DNA of 64,000 nucleotides from Ascocoryne sarcoides NRRL 50072. Taxonomy: Eukaryota; Ascomycota; Leotiomycetes; Helotiales; Gelatinodiscaceae. The notes under the pieces are model-generated. The model was given only the letters and a program-made list of their open reading frames with translations. It did not search any database and had not been told where the DNA came from. Below are positions 22,563-33,628 of the stretch, one piece after another. Made by a program: the position numbers and the translations under genes. The stretch is from assembly GCA_000328965.1 (NCBI GenBank), contig KB205942.1:744001-808000 (forward strand), in the 5' to 3' direction. Numbering within the stretch: the first letter of the stretch is position 1; each line of letters opens with the position of its first letter.

Positions 22563-25500
22563 TGGATGGGAAACCAGACCCACGCTTTATTGCTGGTTGG
22601 AGGGGGTACATCCCCCAGGTTGCTGTGCTGGTTGACGCGGGAAACGGGCCCCCCGAGGGAGGGTCAGTACCTACCTACCTTTCGTGGTGGGGAATATACG
22701 TTTATACATAAAAATATGGTATCGGTATGGGATGGGAACGGCGTTTGAGGGTTTGGGGTTCATTCGATATGACGGTGGCTGGCTTACTCGAACGCAACGG
22801 ACGGTACATTGACGAACAGAAGTCGATGGTTGGGATGAATGGTGCAACAAACAGACAGGATGGACATTTTTTTCTCCTTGATGTTTTACCATTTTATATA
22901 TCATTTAATGAATGAATGGATCTACGATTATGACGACGATGATGATGATGAATTGTTTGCTTCTGATGTTCGAAGTGCTCTTGATATGCTGCGATGATAT
23001 GTGCTGCCTGCCACACCGAGTGGTGATCTGGTGGCTGCGTTTCCTCTTTCGTCGGCAAGGCTGCCCGAGTGAGGCTTCATGCTCTATGTTGTTGTTACAC
23101 ACAGTTCTCCTCGTTTGTCCATTCGTCCATCCGTCCATTCATTATCTAACACTGATTGTGTTATTGGGCTTCGATTTCAATTCACGGTGTTCAGACCGGG
23201 AGTGCTCTAGGCCCTGTCCCTCCTTCCTTCATTGCACCGCGCTGCAAATCCCTAAGAGGCCATCAATCATATCAGCCCGGAGCACATATCCACCTCGCCG
23301 AGTATGAACATCGTCGATCGAGCATTCTATCCATTTATCTCTACGCTCCTTATCCCCTTCGCCTCCCCAAAGATCTTCTATTCTTTCGGATGTCGTTGCG
23401 AACTCCGAACCCCCTTCCCTTTAGGAAGTGTTTAGTTGGATTTTTATTCCTCCGGTCTTTGTTGACATCCTCTCGGTCGAGATTTCCGGCACGTGGGATG
23501 TTGACGTGTAGCTGGATTTTCAAGAAACGGTAGGGAGGGAGGGAGAGGTTGGGTTGAGTTATCTTTTGTTTGGCGGTTGGGGGTGAGTGAGTGGAGTTGA
23601 CATGGTGTGTGTATGGTTTTAATAAGTGGCGATACAGTTGATTTTGTGGCATTATAGTACGAAGTAATTTGTAGTCGTCTGGGAAGATAAGTAAATATAT
23701 AGATGATGAGCTTTTGCTACTATTCCGATATTTGGGGTAACCAGCTAGCCAGTAGATACTGTCAATCTGGATGACCTTGGTGTGGAGAAAGATTTGTGTA
23801 TATAGGTACATGCATGACCCTTCATCCACTTGAGTGAGCATAGCATTTCATGGGCCACTATAAAGCTCCGGCTGCAAATGTGTGGAGCCTTGTCAGTCAA
23901 TATGTGTTCACAGTATTAGAAACTATTCTTTCACAACATCCAGAGTTTTTTGGCCGGGAGGGATAAAGCTACCTGTATCCTATTTCCCTCTTTCCATCCC
24001 TCATTATTTTTCAATCAAGAATATAGCAAGGTTTTGCCGTCGATCTCGTTTTCACCGTGATGATTCTCCAACCCAATACTATTAGTCTCTTGGATGATTT
24101 TCTGCTTTTTCACTGGTATTGTATAGAGCAGGGGGGCCTCCTTTTTATGCCGATATCATACTATCAATATATCAGTATGGCCTCGATAAGTACGAGTAAT
24201 TCTCACAGTGCTACGATATACTATAAGGATGGTTTATAGCTTGTCAAGCAAAGTGGTGGTTACTTAAGGGGAGGCATCCTCCTTTTATATCTAGCTCTAC
24301 TCGCTTCTCATGAAAAAGGTAGGAATTGATTTTACCTTCGAGCTAAGCTTTCAAATCCTAGCTCTAGAATAAGTATATAAGAATAAATTGATTGCTTTAC
24401 TCTATGACCTATTGAAGTGAAAAACCTACTAAGAATAACAACTTTACGCGTGCTTGTCGCAGAAAAAGTGAGAAGTAATTTTGCTCTTGGTATTAAATTA
24501 CGAGATCTTGGCTTTGGAAAAGGTGCGTAAGTATCGCGTGACTTTCTTTCATGATCTAAAGAAGTAAGGAAAATGCAATTAGTTGAAGTGCAAGATAATT
24601 TTGCTATCGAATTAGTATTTGTTATCAAGTCATATGTGCCCTTGATTGCGGGCAACTTCCAGGCTTCATCATGAGAAAAGAAAGATAGATTTCAAGCATG
24701 TTACTTAGCTGGGCATCATGCAAATATACAATCACAGTCATCTTGACGTGAATAAGATGGAAGAAGCTTGCTTTATCTCATATTAATACGCAAACACCTT
24801 CCCCTTCTCACCAATGCACCAATCGCTGAAGAAATGCATGAGTCCTTAAGGTTTGGAATAGGATAGGATGGAGGAGTATTTATATAGAGTTGAGACCCAT
24901 GGAAATTTCGAATGATAGTGCATATAGTTGGGTTTAGCCCCTTACTGACGTGGGTGTACAGGCGGTACTATTAAGTTTTCAGTCTCTACTTGCATCTCAC
25001 CTCGCCCTATCTCCTGAGATTTCGGTATTTCAACTGTAATTTCTTTTTGAGGGTTAGCGTTGTGTTATATAAACTAGAGTGTTCTCTATTTATCGACCAG
25101 AAGCCCTTCCCACTATTGGTATTTAGAATTACGTCCCTCTTCGGGCTCATAGAGACACTTAATCTTATTTTCAATTCGCAGTTAGTTAAAACAATCTTCT
25201 TACTCTTCGTTATTACAGCTCGTTTTCGTTGTCTTTCTGTTTTCTATTGTCGTTATCTCCTGAAACACAAATATTATTCTTCGGGACTTACTACAACCCA
25301 ACTAAAATCTATTGCTATTTTTAAAATACAAGCACTACATTTGTTTATTAGGTGCTATCCATCACTTGTATGGTTGCTGTATTCTTACATGGCTACAAAC
25401 TTGCTTTCGGTCCTGAAGCCTTGGCCGGTTTCGAATAGTAGGATCGGTTCTTTTTTATTAATAGAATTAATGGGTGAATCTGTTTCTATATTTTATTATA

Positions 25501-26787
25501 TAGTAATTTAAGAGGTGATGGCAAAGGAAGGAGTCTATCACTGTAGTAAATTCTTCCTTTGGAAAAGGCAATTAAGGGCTGTTTAATAAGGTTCTATTGA
25601 GCAACCAAACTATGACACAAGAATCTACCTCTAATGGTGCATAAGGCTCATGAGTAAGAGCGTCGTAGTTCCTTCCATGCATCTATCCCACACACCCCCA
25701 CTGCTTTTATCTTACATCTTTCCCCTTTTCCCCCATACATTTATATTCTATATGTTCTTTTCTATTCCATAATACTGTATACCGCTGTTTTTGCTATCAA
25801 TTCAAGTTTCAGCATTAGCAAGCACGGCTTTAAAATATAGCCTCTTGGCATATCGGCATAGAATTTACAAAAGCCTTTGTCAAATACAGTGACCCTAATA
25901 AAGTGTCGCAACTGTAACTTCCTCCCGTTGCATTCTGGTTTCATATTGTCTTTGGCGGAGTCTTAGTGCACAAGCGAGAATAAGTCAGAGGGTTTAGATA
26001 TAGAGAGGAGAGGGATGTAATGCTTTAAATAGTATTACTTGAAGCGAATAGATGTCTCTTAGTAAAGTACACACTTCTGCCTCACCACTGAAGTATAACA
26101 ACAGACCTTCCTAAGGCACCCATGCTAAGCAGCGTATTGGCTGCTGGACTCCACTCCTACTTGAGACAGGCATTCAAGGTCCATTTGAATTGCTTATTTA
26201 ACCTTCACCTGCTGAGATGCCTTGGAGACCCCAATAGCCGGCGCTCATAATCATATTTCAACCTAGCTATTTATACACCTTCACTAATTTCCTTGCTTTT
26301 CTTCCTCTTCACTTCTTTGCTAAAAAATACGCCACCAAGCATGCCACGCATCGCTACCTAGACCTGAAATACAAATCTTGTTGTCAACCGACCTCTTTCT
26401 TATTGTTGTTATTAATTCCACCACAATGAAAAAAGTGTATATTTGTCTATGCTATTTATTAAGAGTAATCTTTTGAGGAAGTATTAAAGGACGACTTCTC
26501 TCAGATATCTGCACTAAGAAAGCTCTTCGTACATTGAGGACCCTCATCTTGACACTCGAGTAGCATGAGAAGTAAATGCTGGATAATTTAAAAAAAATGT
26601 TGGAAATCCAGAGGCGACCAGCGACACATTATTCCAAACTTTCCCCGTGCAAGCAGCGATTGACTGTGTAAAGAGATTCTTGACTTCCTTGAAGTATAAT
26701 ATGCAAATGCGAACAAGACAAAGTACGTACACGAAATATCCAATGCATTCTATAGTCTAGTATGCGATGCAACGAAATCAATCACAT
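22563..26787. other. 4.2-kb gene-free, AT-rich stretch
   Basis: I find no supportable gene. The longest frame (24990-25511 plus, 173 codons) is Phe/Leu/Ile/Tyr-rich in AT-rich DNA and looks like a composition artefact. AT content rises markedly from about 23.8 to 26.7 kb. Simple repeats include a GAT-type run near 22930-22952 and tccatccgtccattc-like units near 23119-23143. Decayed transposon DNA is possible but no element boundaries are visible. Confidence 0.45.
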
Positions 26788-27692
26788 TCACCGATCTCTT
26801 CCCAATCTCTCAGCCGCGTCTTCCACTAACTCGTACGCCGGCCTATACACCTTATTGGACCCACCATCCTCTTTCAGCAATGCTGGGTTAGGATGCGTAT
26901 CAGTTATACCTCCAAGTGATGTATAACCTAGATCGTACAGCGAACAATATGGAATGTCGAAATATCTGATAAACTACTCCTGTCAGCACCACAACCTCTA
27001 TTCGAGCAAAAGGAACTCACAGTCCATATTTCAGTATAATGCCAATCTATCATGGGATGAACCCTCATAAATGCCGGCCACCCGGAATCCGTCGAGTCAA
27101 AATGAGTCAAGTGTTCTCCATGCGGATCGGTCCTCCTAGTCCCTACCATTATGGCCTTGACATTTTTGTGCTCTCCCAAGTAGGTCCTGAATGCCTGCTC
27201 CATCGGCATATCATACCGGAGCAGGTCCAGTTTGTACATCTGCGAAGATTCCTCGACGAACTCGTTCATTTCTTTGAACGGGTGCTTCGAGACTATATAC
27301 ACAGAGTGGAGACTCTTTGGCAGGTGGTCTTTCTTTGCTAGGGAGCAGAGGAGGAGAATGAGGAGGACGAGACAGTCTTTGCCGCCATTGTAGGATAAGG
27401 ACAGTTCTTCGAGACTGTAATTTGTAATATTAGCTCTATTGCTGTAATTAAAATTGGATGAATGGAGAAAAGTGTATAGCAACTACCTATATTTCTGTAG
27501 AGCTTCATCTATTACACTCAGTGCGATTCTGGTTTGCTCTTGTACAGACTTTAGCAGAGGGGTAGCCGCTTCGTGAGCAAGGAACGCCTTGACTCGCGCG
27601 GCGAGAAATGCGCAAATAGGACGAATGCTTTCATCGTGGCCATTGGCCACGGGCGCTTCACCATTTATGTACTCTGGCGCACGCAGAGGCAT
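26788..27692 (-). CDS. FAD1: FAD synthetase (FMN adenylyltransferase)
   Basis: Three exons on the minus strand (27692..27487, 27414..27021, 26973..26788) encode 261 residues. It belongs to the eukaryotic Fad1 family of the PAPS-reductase superfamily. The PP-loop-like motif 'SLSYNGGKDCLVLL' is followed by 'GTRRTDPHGEHL', 'FMRVHPMIDWHYTEIW' and, after intron 2, 'FIRYFDIPYCSLYDLGYTSL' and 'GGITDTHPNPAL'. The enzyme converts FMN and ATP to FAD in the cytosol. Intron 1 is 71 nt (GTAGTT...AATTACAG) and intron 2 is 47 nt (GTGAGT...GAGTAG). The third exon lies outside any long single frame and is recovered only by splicing. The start is placed at the ATG at 27692 because the open frame upstream of it lacks an ATG; an extra 5' exon cannot be excluded. 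It lies 244 bp downstream of DBP4 on the same strand. Confidence 0.9.
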
Positions 27693-27936
27693 CTCGTTCA
27701 CTTTGATCCATATGTCGCACGAGAATTTGGAGAGGAATTGCTTCTCATCGTATTCTTTAGGCACCGCCGAAGATGACCGATCTCCTAGTGTGACTGCGGA
27801 GCCGCAACGCGGCGGAGTGGGGTTTCATGAGGGGTTCGGATCGGGGTTGGGTGAGAGATTCACACAACATCCAAGACTGCATGGAAGGTAGTACAGGGTA
27901 TCAATTTTACATTTATGTCTACCTATAATCATACGC

Positions 27937-30384
27937 TCATTTAAGAAGACCTGCGGCCAGGGTTTCGAGATCCTCCAATGTCTCTGGCTCATCCTCTGTT
28001 TCAATGACATGACGCTTCTTCTTTGCCACCTCTCTCTCATCGGCCGAGTCATTTTCAAACCACTTCTTTGGTCTTTTGGCTGGTCTCTCCTGTTCCTCTT
28101 CTTCCTCCTCCTCTCCACTGCCCAAAGGCAGTGACGCGAGAAGCGCCAGAGGGTCCTCCTCATCATTTGTGTCAACCAAGGTTGGTTCAACGTCAATCTC
28201 ACCAGCTCTCTCAGCTGCTTCTTTTGCCTTCTTCTTTTCCTTCTTTTCTCTCCTCTTTTGCTTGACCAGTTGCTTGTCATCAAGATCAGCCTCCCGAATT
28301 CTACCAGCCTCCTCTTCCAAGAACTTCGCCCTTTGGATCTCAGCTGGACCTCGGTTCCGGAAGTCATCCTCATCCTCGAGCTCATACATTTGATGAGGTG
28401 CACCTTCTTCGTCGAACACCAATTTGGTACCTTTCTCCTTGAGCTTCACCAACTTCTTCTTCGACTTCAGTAATTTCTCCCTTCGGTTGGAGTCTATGAC
28501 TAGTGGCTCCTTGCCAAGACCAGATATAACCTTCGCTGTTGGCGCTGCTGATGCTCCCCCTTCGTCATCCGAGCTATCCTCATCAACGGGCACCACTCTC
28601 TTCACCGACAAGAAATCATTGTCCTCGTCAGTATCGGAAAGTTGATCATCACCCTCCTCGTTTCCATCAGCAGCAATCAACTTCGAGTAATGTCCAGAAA
28701 GAACATCTTGATTGCGTCTCTCAAACATCCGATCATATTTCGTCCGTACTTCCTCTTTCTTCGGCTTCTTTCCAGCGTCCTCAGCATCACTATCTTCATC
28801 ACTTGATATTGCCGCACGTGGGGCATTCTTGACCTTTTTTGTGTCGTCTCCTTTCTGGAACTTGATCTTTGGTGTACCCGGGAGCCCCAAGCTAGCAGCA
28901 TATCCCTCTAGGTCGTACTCATTGATCTTGAAAATATCCTTGTCTTTTTGTAAATATATTGACCGCGCATAACTGACAAATGCTTTCTGACCGAGGTATT
29001 TAAGCTCTGGGTCTTGGAAGCACATGTTCTGTAACTGGGTTTGTATATTCTGTTGCTTCTTTGCTCTTGGTTTTGTTTTCTGGATTGGAATCTTCTGGTG
29101 CTCAAGCCGCTTAAGCATACCTTCTTCCTCACTAGGGTCTAAGAATAAGACTGCCTTCCCTTCCCGTTCAAAACGAGCGGTACGCCCAACCCGATGGATA
29201 TAGGTATCAGCATCTTCCGGGCAATCCAATTGAATCACCCAATCTACAGCAGGAAAATCGAGACCCCGTGCCACAACATCGGTTGCGAAAATACAAGAGT
29301 TTTTGGTTGCCGAGAATTTCGATGTGATATCTAACCTGGCAGCTTGTTTTTGCCGCCCATGAAGGTGGAGCAAAGGAATACCTGGCTGAAGATGTCGAAA
29401 ACTTTCATAAACAAACCGTACCTGTTTCCCCGAAGACAAAAATACAATAATCTTAGCTTTCAGATTTGACCTGATAAAGCTGAACAAAGTATTAAGCTTT
29501 TCCGGGAGAGGTGTGACCACATAATACTGCTGTAGAGTAGACGGGGTTGCGCTTGTTGCGGATTCATGTACAGCCACATATTCTGCATCTCGTAGGCTCA
29601 ATCTCGCTAGGTCGGAGACCCGCTTCGTCTGGGTTGCACTAAAGAGCATGGTCTGCCTCTCTTGAGGCAAATGCTCAATAATGGCATCCACAGAGGTCTG
29701 GAAACCCATATCCATAATTCTATCAGCCTCGTCCAGAACCAGCATCTGTAAGTTGCCTATCTCAAAAGCTGCGGTCTGATCCAAATGTTGTAGCATCCTC
29801 CCAGGCGTGCAGACGAGTATGTTCATCCTTCCTAAGCGCTCGCGCTCTTCCTGCAGACTCCTCCCTCCAATGACCAGACCTGCCGAAAATGTGTGATACC
29901 GTCCGATTTTGCGCAATACCTCGAATATTTGTATGGCCAATTCCCGAGTTGGTGATAAAATAAGGGCACCTAGGCCATCTAATTCCGTCCATTTTTGTCT
30001 GTACAAGTTTTCAAGGACTGGGACAAGGAAGGCAAGAGTTTTCCCACTGCCAGTCTTAGCAGCCCCAAGGATATCCTTTCCTTTCAGCGCAAGTGGGATA
30101 GCCTTCGATTGAATGTCGGTCAAGGATTTAAAATGTGATGCCTCGAGTCCTCGCAATGTTACTTGGGAGAGAGGAAGGTCTGAGAACTCTTTAAGTTCTG
30201 CCTTGAGGTCCTGTGCAGGGTGTTAAATTTATCTCATTGGGAAGATTTCTTGACTTACAAGTTCCTCGATTGATTTTTGAAGTTTATCATAGTCCTCAAC
30301 CTCGCGTTTTCTTTTCAATGACCGGGGATCGCTTTTGAATCGTCCAGATGGCTTGGACTTGCGAGCAGGATTTGGAGTCGCCAT
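27937..30384 (-). CDS. DBP4: DEAD-box RNA helicase Dbp4/Hca4
   Basis: Two exons on the minus strand (30384..30259 and 30210..27937) give 799 residues. Exon 1 supplies the basic N-terminus and 'DYDKLQKSIEEL'; the 48-nt intron (GTAAGT...CTGCACAG) precedes 'DLKAELKEFSDLPLSQ'. The helicase core contains the Walker A 'AAKTGSGKT', 'PTRELA', 'VLDEADRIMDMGF', 'LFSATQT', and motif VI 'YIHRVGRTARF'. The long charged C-terminal extension (Lys- and Glu-rich, with 'LDDKQLVKQKRREKKEKK') is typical of Dbp4. Yeast Dbp4 acts in the nucleolus in early 18S rRNA processing and release of U14 snoRNA from pre-rRNA; function is inferred from family. The family-typical 'SVYIHR'-like motif is 'DTYIHR' here. Confidence 0.95.
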
Positions 30385-30991
30385 AATTCATGGGGGGATT
30401 GATCTATGATATGATGAAGGTATTTTTTTCTTCAAGTTGTTATGCCGAACTGAAAGTTGCCACTAGCGGCCGCTGGAGCGACAGGGGAATTGATCCGTTC
30501 GGGAACTTCGGGGAGGTCGGGTCGGGTCCAGCAGCAGGCTTCGAGCTGTCAAGATAACCGAACTCGTAGAGCATTAGAAGAACTATAATAATATAATTCA
30601 AGTTGGCATGCCATAGGAAAGTGGGTTTCGGGATTTAAACGCTTTTTTGGAATGCCACTTTTATGTCATCTCTTGCTCTTAATTTAGGGAACCAAATTTC
30701 AAGTCAAATATTTTACACTGCTTACCTTTATTACTTATGAAGATTGCAACTATCACATGGCAAAATGCCTTTAAACGTATAAACTCTTTTGATCTTAGTG
30801 AATTTGCGAATTTTTCCCTTGAAAATACCGCTTCTAATATTTAATATCCCGCTAACTCGTAATACTCTATTTTAATGTTGACGTCTTGTATCCCCCGTCG
30901 TATCGCACAATATTCAATCTTACAAACAGCCTTATCTTACACTATGACGGCTTCTGGGTCTTCTCTTCTCTCCTTACCTTCCAACATGATT
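30385..30991. other. Intergenic: DBP4 promoter side and MFS 3' flank
   Basis: This stretch lies upstream of DBP4 (-) and downstream of the MFS gene (-). The first part should be the DBP4 promoter. The rest is AT-rich with no coding signal. Confidence 0.5.
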
Positions 30992-32609
30992 CTACCTCCA
31001 GTCCAAAAAAAATGTTGGAATGGCACAGACACCACCCAATAGACCTAGAGACCAGCCCATAGTTGCCCAACCTTTGCTCTGGACCGTGAAGCCGGCCCAG
31101 AGAGGCCCTACAAGAGATCCAACCGCATATGCCAAATTAAAAAGGCCAAAGCCCTGCGCCGCAGCTCCTCTCTTACCCAGACTCCCAGGCTTCCTTTTCT
31201 CTTCTAGTGCCACGCCGTGATCGATTTCTGCCATTAGCGGTGTCATCACCAGAGAGAGGAAAAATCCAATCAAGGTTAACAGCGCACATAAAAGAACTTT
31301 CTGACCCATAGAATTGTGAGTTATCAGGCGTAACAACACCCAGAAAGGAACCCCTCCAAGAAGACCCGTAGTTGTAATTGCTCTGGAGCCAAATTTATCA
31401 GAGAAGCCTCCGACTAACGGAGAGCACAATGCTGGAATAATAAGACAAATGAATATCAGGCCTGCACCGGTTGATGTCCATGAAAAGGTGTTCTTGACAA
31501 AAAGGGGAAGCACCGAGTCAAGTGAGGTAAGACAGGTTGAGACCACAAAACAGCCAAATAGCGCAACGAGAATACGTGGAATTCGTAAAAGCGTTATCAG
31601 AGGAGGTAGTCGCTGCGTCCATCGTTTTGGTGCCGCCTCGTCATTTGATTTCTCTAGTTTCGCAATAGGTTCGGAAATAGGGCGAGCAGGATTGATCTCG
31701 TCGTCAGAAGGAGAAGGAGTAGAAACCAATGTTACTCCATTTTGTTCAGCCGTCGTCACCGAGTTATTTTCTGGTGATAACCCTGTTTACCAAAAGGTTA
31801 GACTTAGCTTGTATCATTAAAGCAAGAATGACTTCGATAGAAGATGTATCTCCAGAGAAATGCTTAGAGTACTACAAACAGTAAAGGGGTATCTCAACTA
31901 TGAGCTCGTGCTAGAGAGACTTCTACACAGATGAGTTGAACTTACACTGGTCCGCGACTCTTTTCTCAATAAGTAGCAACCTGAGTAAAACATCAAGACC
32001 AATTAACGCAAATCCCATGGCAAATACACCATAATATCCAACCCGAGCATATACCACGCCACCAAGAAGAGGTCCAGCAAGTGATCCAACGCTTGTAGCT
32101 GCTGAAACATAACCCATCGCAGAACCGATTGAATCCTTAGGAACCGTGTCGCTCAAAAGAGCTAAACCGACAGTCCAGACAACACTGGCTGATAGACCTT
32201 GAACCATTCTTCCTGCTAGTAGTAATGCAATTGAACTTCCGGCACATAACATGCCGGTTGATCCGCCGAGGGCGACTAAACCGAGGAGAAGGGGAGCTCG
32301 GCGTGAGGTTGACCTATCAGCAAACCATCCAAAAATGGGCGAGCCGAGAGCCAACGCAGCACCATAGACACTCAAAAAGATGGAGGTCCATCGTTGTACA
32401 TCATCTTCTTTGATGCCTGCCTTTGCAGTCAGAGCAAAAGGGAGAACCGGAACCACAACCGAATAGAGGAAGATGTCTGTAAAAATGGCAAGGGTGACAG
32501 TGCTAACAATGAAAGTTTTTGATGAACGAAATTTTAAGAGGGGCGGAGCTTTTGCATTGCCAATGCGCGTCCCATAAACAAATGTGTATAAATCATCCTT
32601 GGTAAACAT
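30992..32609 (-). CDS. Major facilitator superfamily transporter (DHA1-like)
   Basis: Two exons on the minus strand (32609..31946 and 31782..30992) encode 484 residues. The 163-nt intron (GTAAGT...GGTAAACAG) is unusually long for this window and joins 'EKRVADQ' to 'WLSPENNS'. Exon 1 carries six predicted membrane helices, with the loop 2-3 motif 'GWFADRSTSRR' and the antiporter-like 'GPLLGGVVY'. Exon 2 holds a long hydrophilic central loop with Ser/Pro and Glu, then six more helices ('LFGCFVVSTCLTSLDSVLPL', 'GGFSDKFGSR'). The 12-helix layout and motifs fit the drug:H+ antiporter-1 group that includes vesicular amine-like fungal permeases. Substrate cannot be told from sequence. The start is the ATG at 32609; the frame upstream opens at a non-ATG codon. 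The gene may be the partner of neither neighbour; the adjacent sequence is NLR debris. Confidence 0.88.
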
Positions 32610-33384
32610 ATCTAGACTTTGAAGAGGGCGGGGGGGTGTTTTCAAAGGAATCGTGGAGCGGCGAAGGAGGACATTGTATTTGTAGATGATTGATCGCCTT
32701 CAAGCGTATCCCACTCTTTCTATGCGTCATACACCATATCTATCCAATTGATGATTAATAAATGCGGAGCGCCAAGGAGGCAAAGAACCCACCACGATCG
32801 AACGTAAGAGCGTCTTGGAGGATTGACTAGCCAGGTTCAAGTCGTGAGCCTGAGATAAATAATAAATTGATAGCAAAAATTAAGGGGGAGTAATAATCCG
32901 AGACATTAGAGCGCTCGATAGCGGTGAGCGGGAAACTTCCGTAGCTCAGCTCAAAGAAGAATAGAGGTAGAGCGTATTTGACAAACGTAAGAAAACACTG
33001 TAGACTTAGGTGCCGCTATAGAGCCTGACTAGGGAGTCAAAATTGAGCCAACAAGTATGAGTTCGTGTAGCTATCTTTCTATGGTTTGAAAAGAGAACCA
33101 GAAAACATGTGAGGGCAGAAGGGCCTAACAAGCGGAATGTTAGCTTTGAACCAAGGCCGATGTTAAACCGTGTACTAGCGCGAGCCCCGAGCGAAACAGT
33201 GGCTGGGCCGACTATTATTAGAAACAACTGAATATTTAAATCTGCTTGAAGAAGCCTATACGGCTCCAACGACCAGAAATTATTGTTAGATTATCTTCGA
33301 TAATTTCTATTCCCTTGTGTAAGGAAAGGTTAGACAAAAGACATGGAAATTAAAGATGATAACAAGCACACTACATCTAATCAA
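32610..33384. other. Intergenic region upstream of the MFS gene
   Basis: This should contain the MFS transporter promoter. A minus-strand frame at 33006-33269 (87 codons) has no family resemblance. It leads into the NACHT-like remnant at 33385-33489. Confidence 0.45.
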
Positions 33385-33489
33385 ATGCTCACTAAACAAC
33401 ATATCCGTCGGGGTTTTAAGCTACTCTTTTTCATCGACGGCCTAGATGAATTTGATAGCGACGAGATAGCTTTGTGTGCATATGAGTAG
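33385..33489 (+). pseudogene. Fragment of a NACHT NTPase (Walker B region)
   Basis: A short plus-strand frame reads 'KLLFFIDGLDEFDSDE' and stops at TAG (33487-33489). The hydrophobic stretch followed by IDGLDEFD is the characteristic Walker B motif of fungal NACHT/STAND NTPases. No Walker A, no downstream NACHT motifs and no start context are present, and sequence after the stop is not recognisably NACHT. It is best read as a relic of an NLR-like gene. It lies about 140 bp from the 3' end of the decayed gene at 33629-36303 and on the opposite strand. Confidence 0.45.
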
Positions 33490-33628
33490 ATTATTCTATG
33501 TAAGCGTCTGTAGGGGGTAGAGGAGTTTGAAGATTCTGCAATTTAAGTCCACAGGTTAGAAGAAATAAACCAATGTTTGAATACCCTATGGGAATTGTAT
33601 TTAATTTATACGACATAGAACCATCGCT

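Noticed and set aside
24990..25511. 173-codon hydrophobic plus-strand frame
   Set aside because: It lies in AT-rich DNA, its composition follows from base bias, and no topology pattern, conserved motif or promoter context is seen.
33006..33269. 87-codon minus-strand frame next to the NACHT relic
   Set aside because: Checked as a possible further NLR piece, but no NACHT or repeat motif is visible in it.
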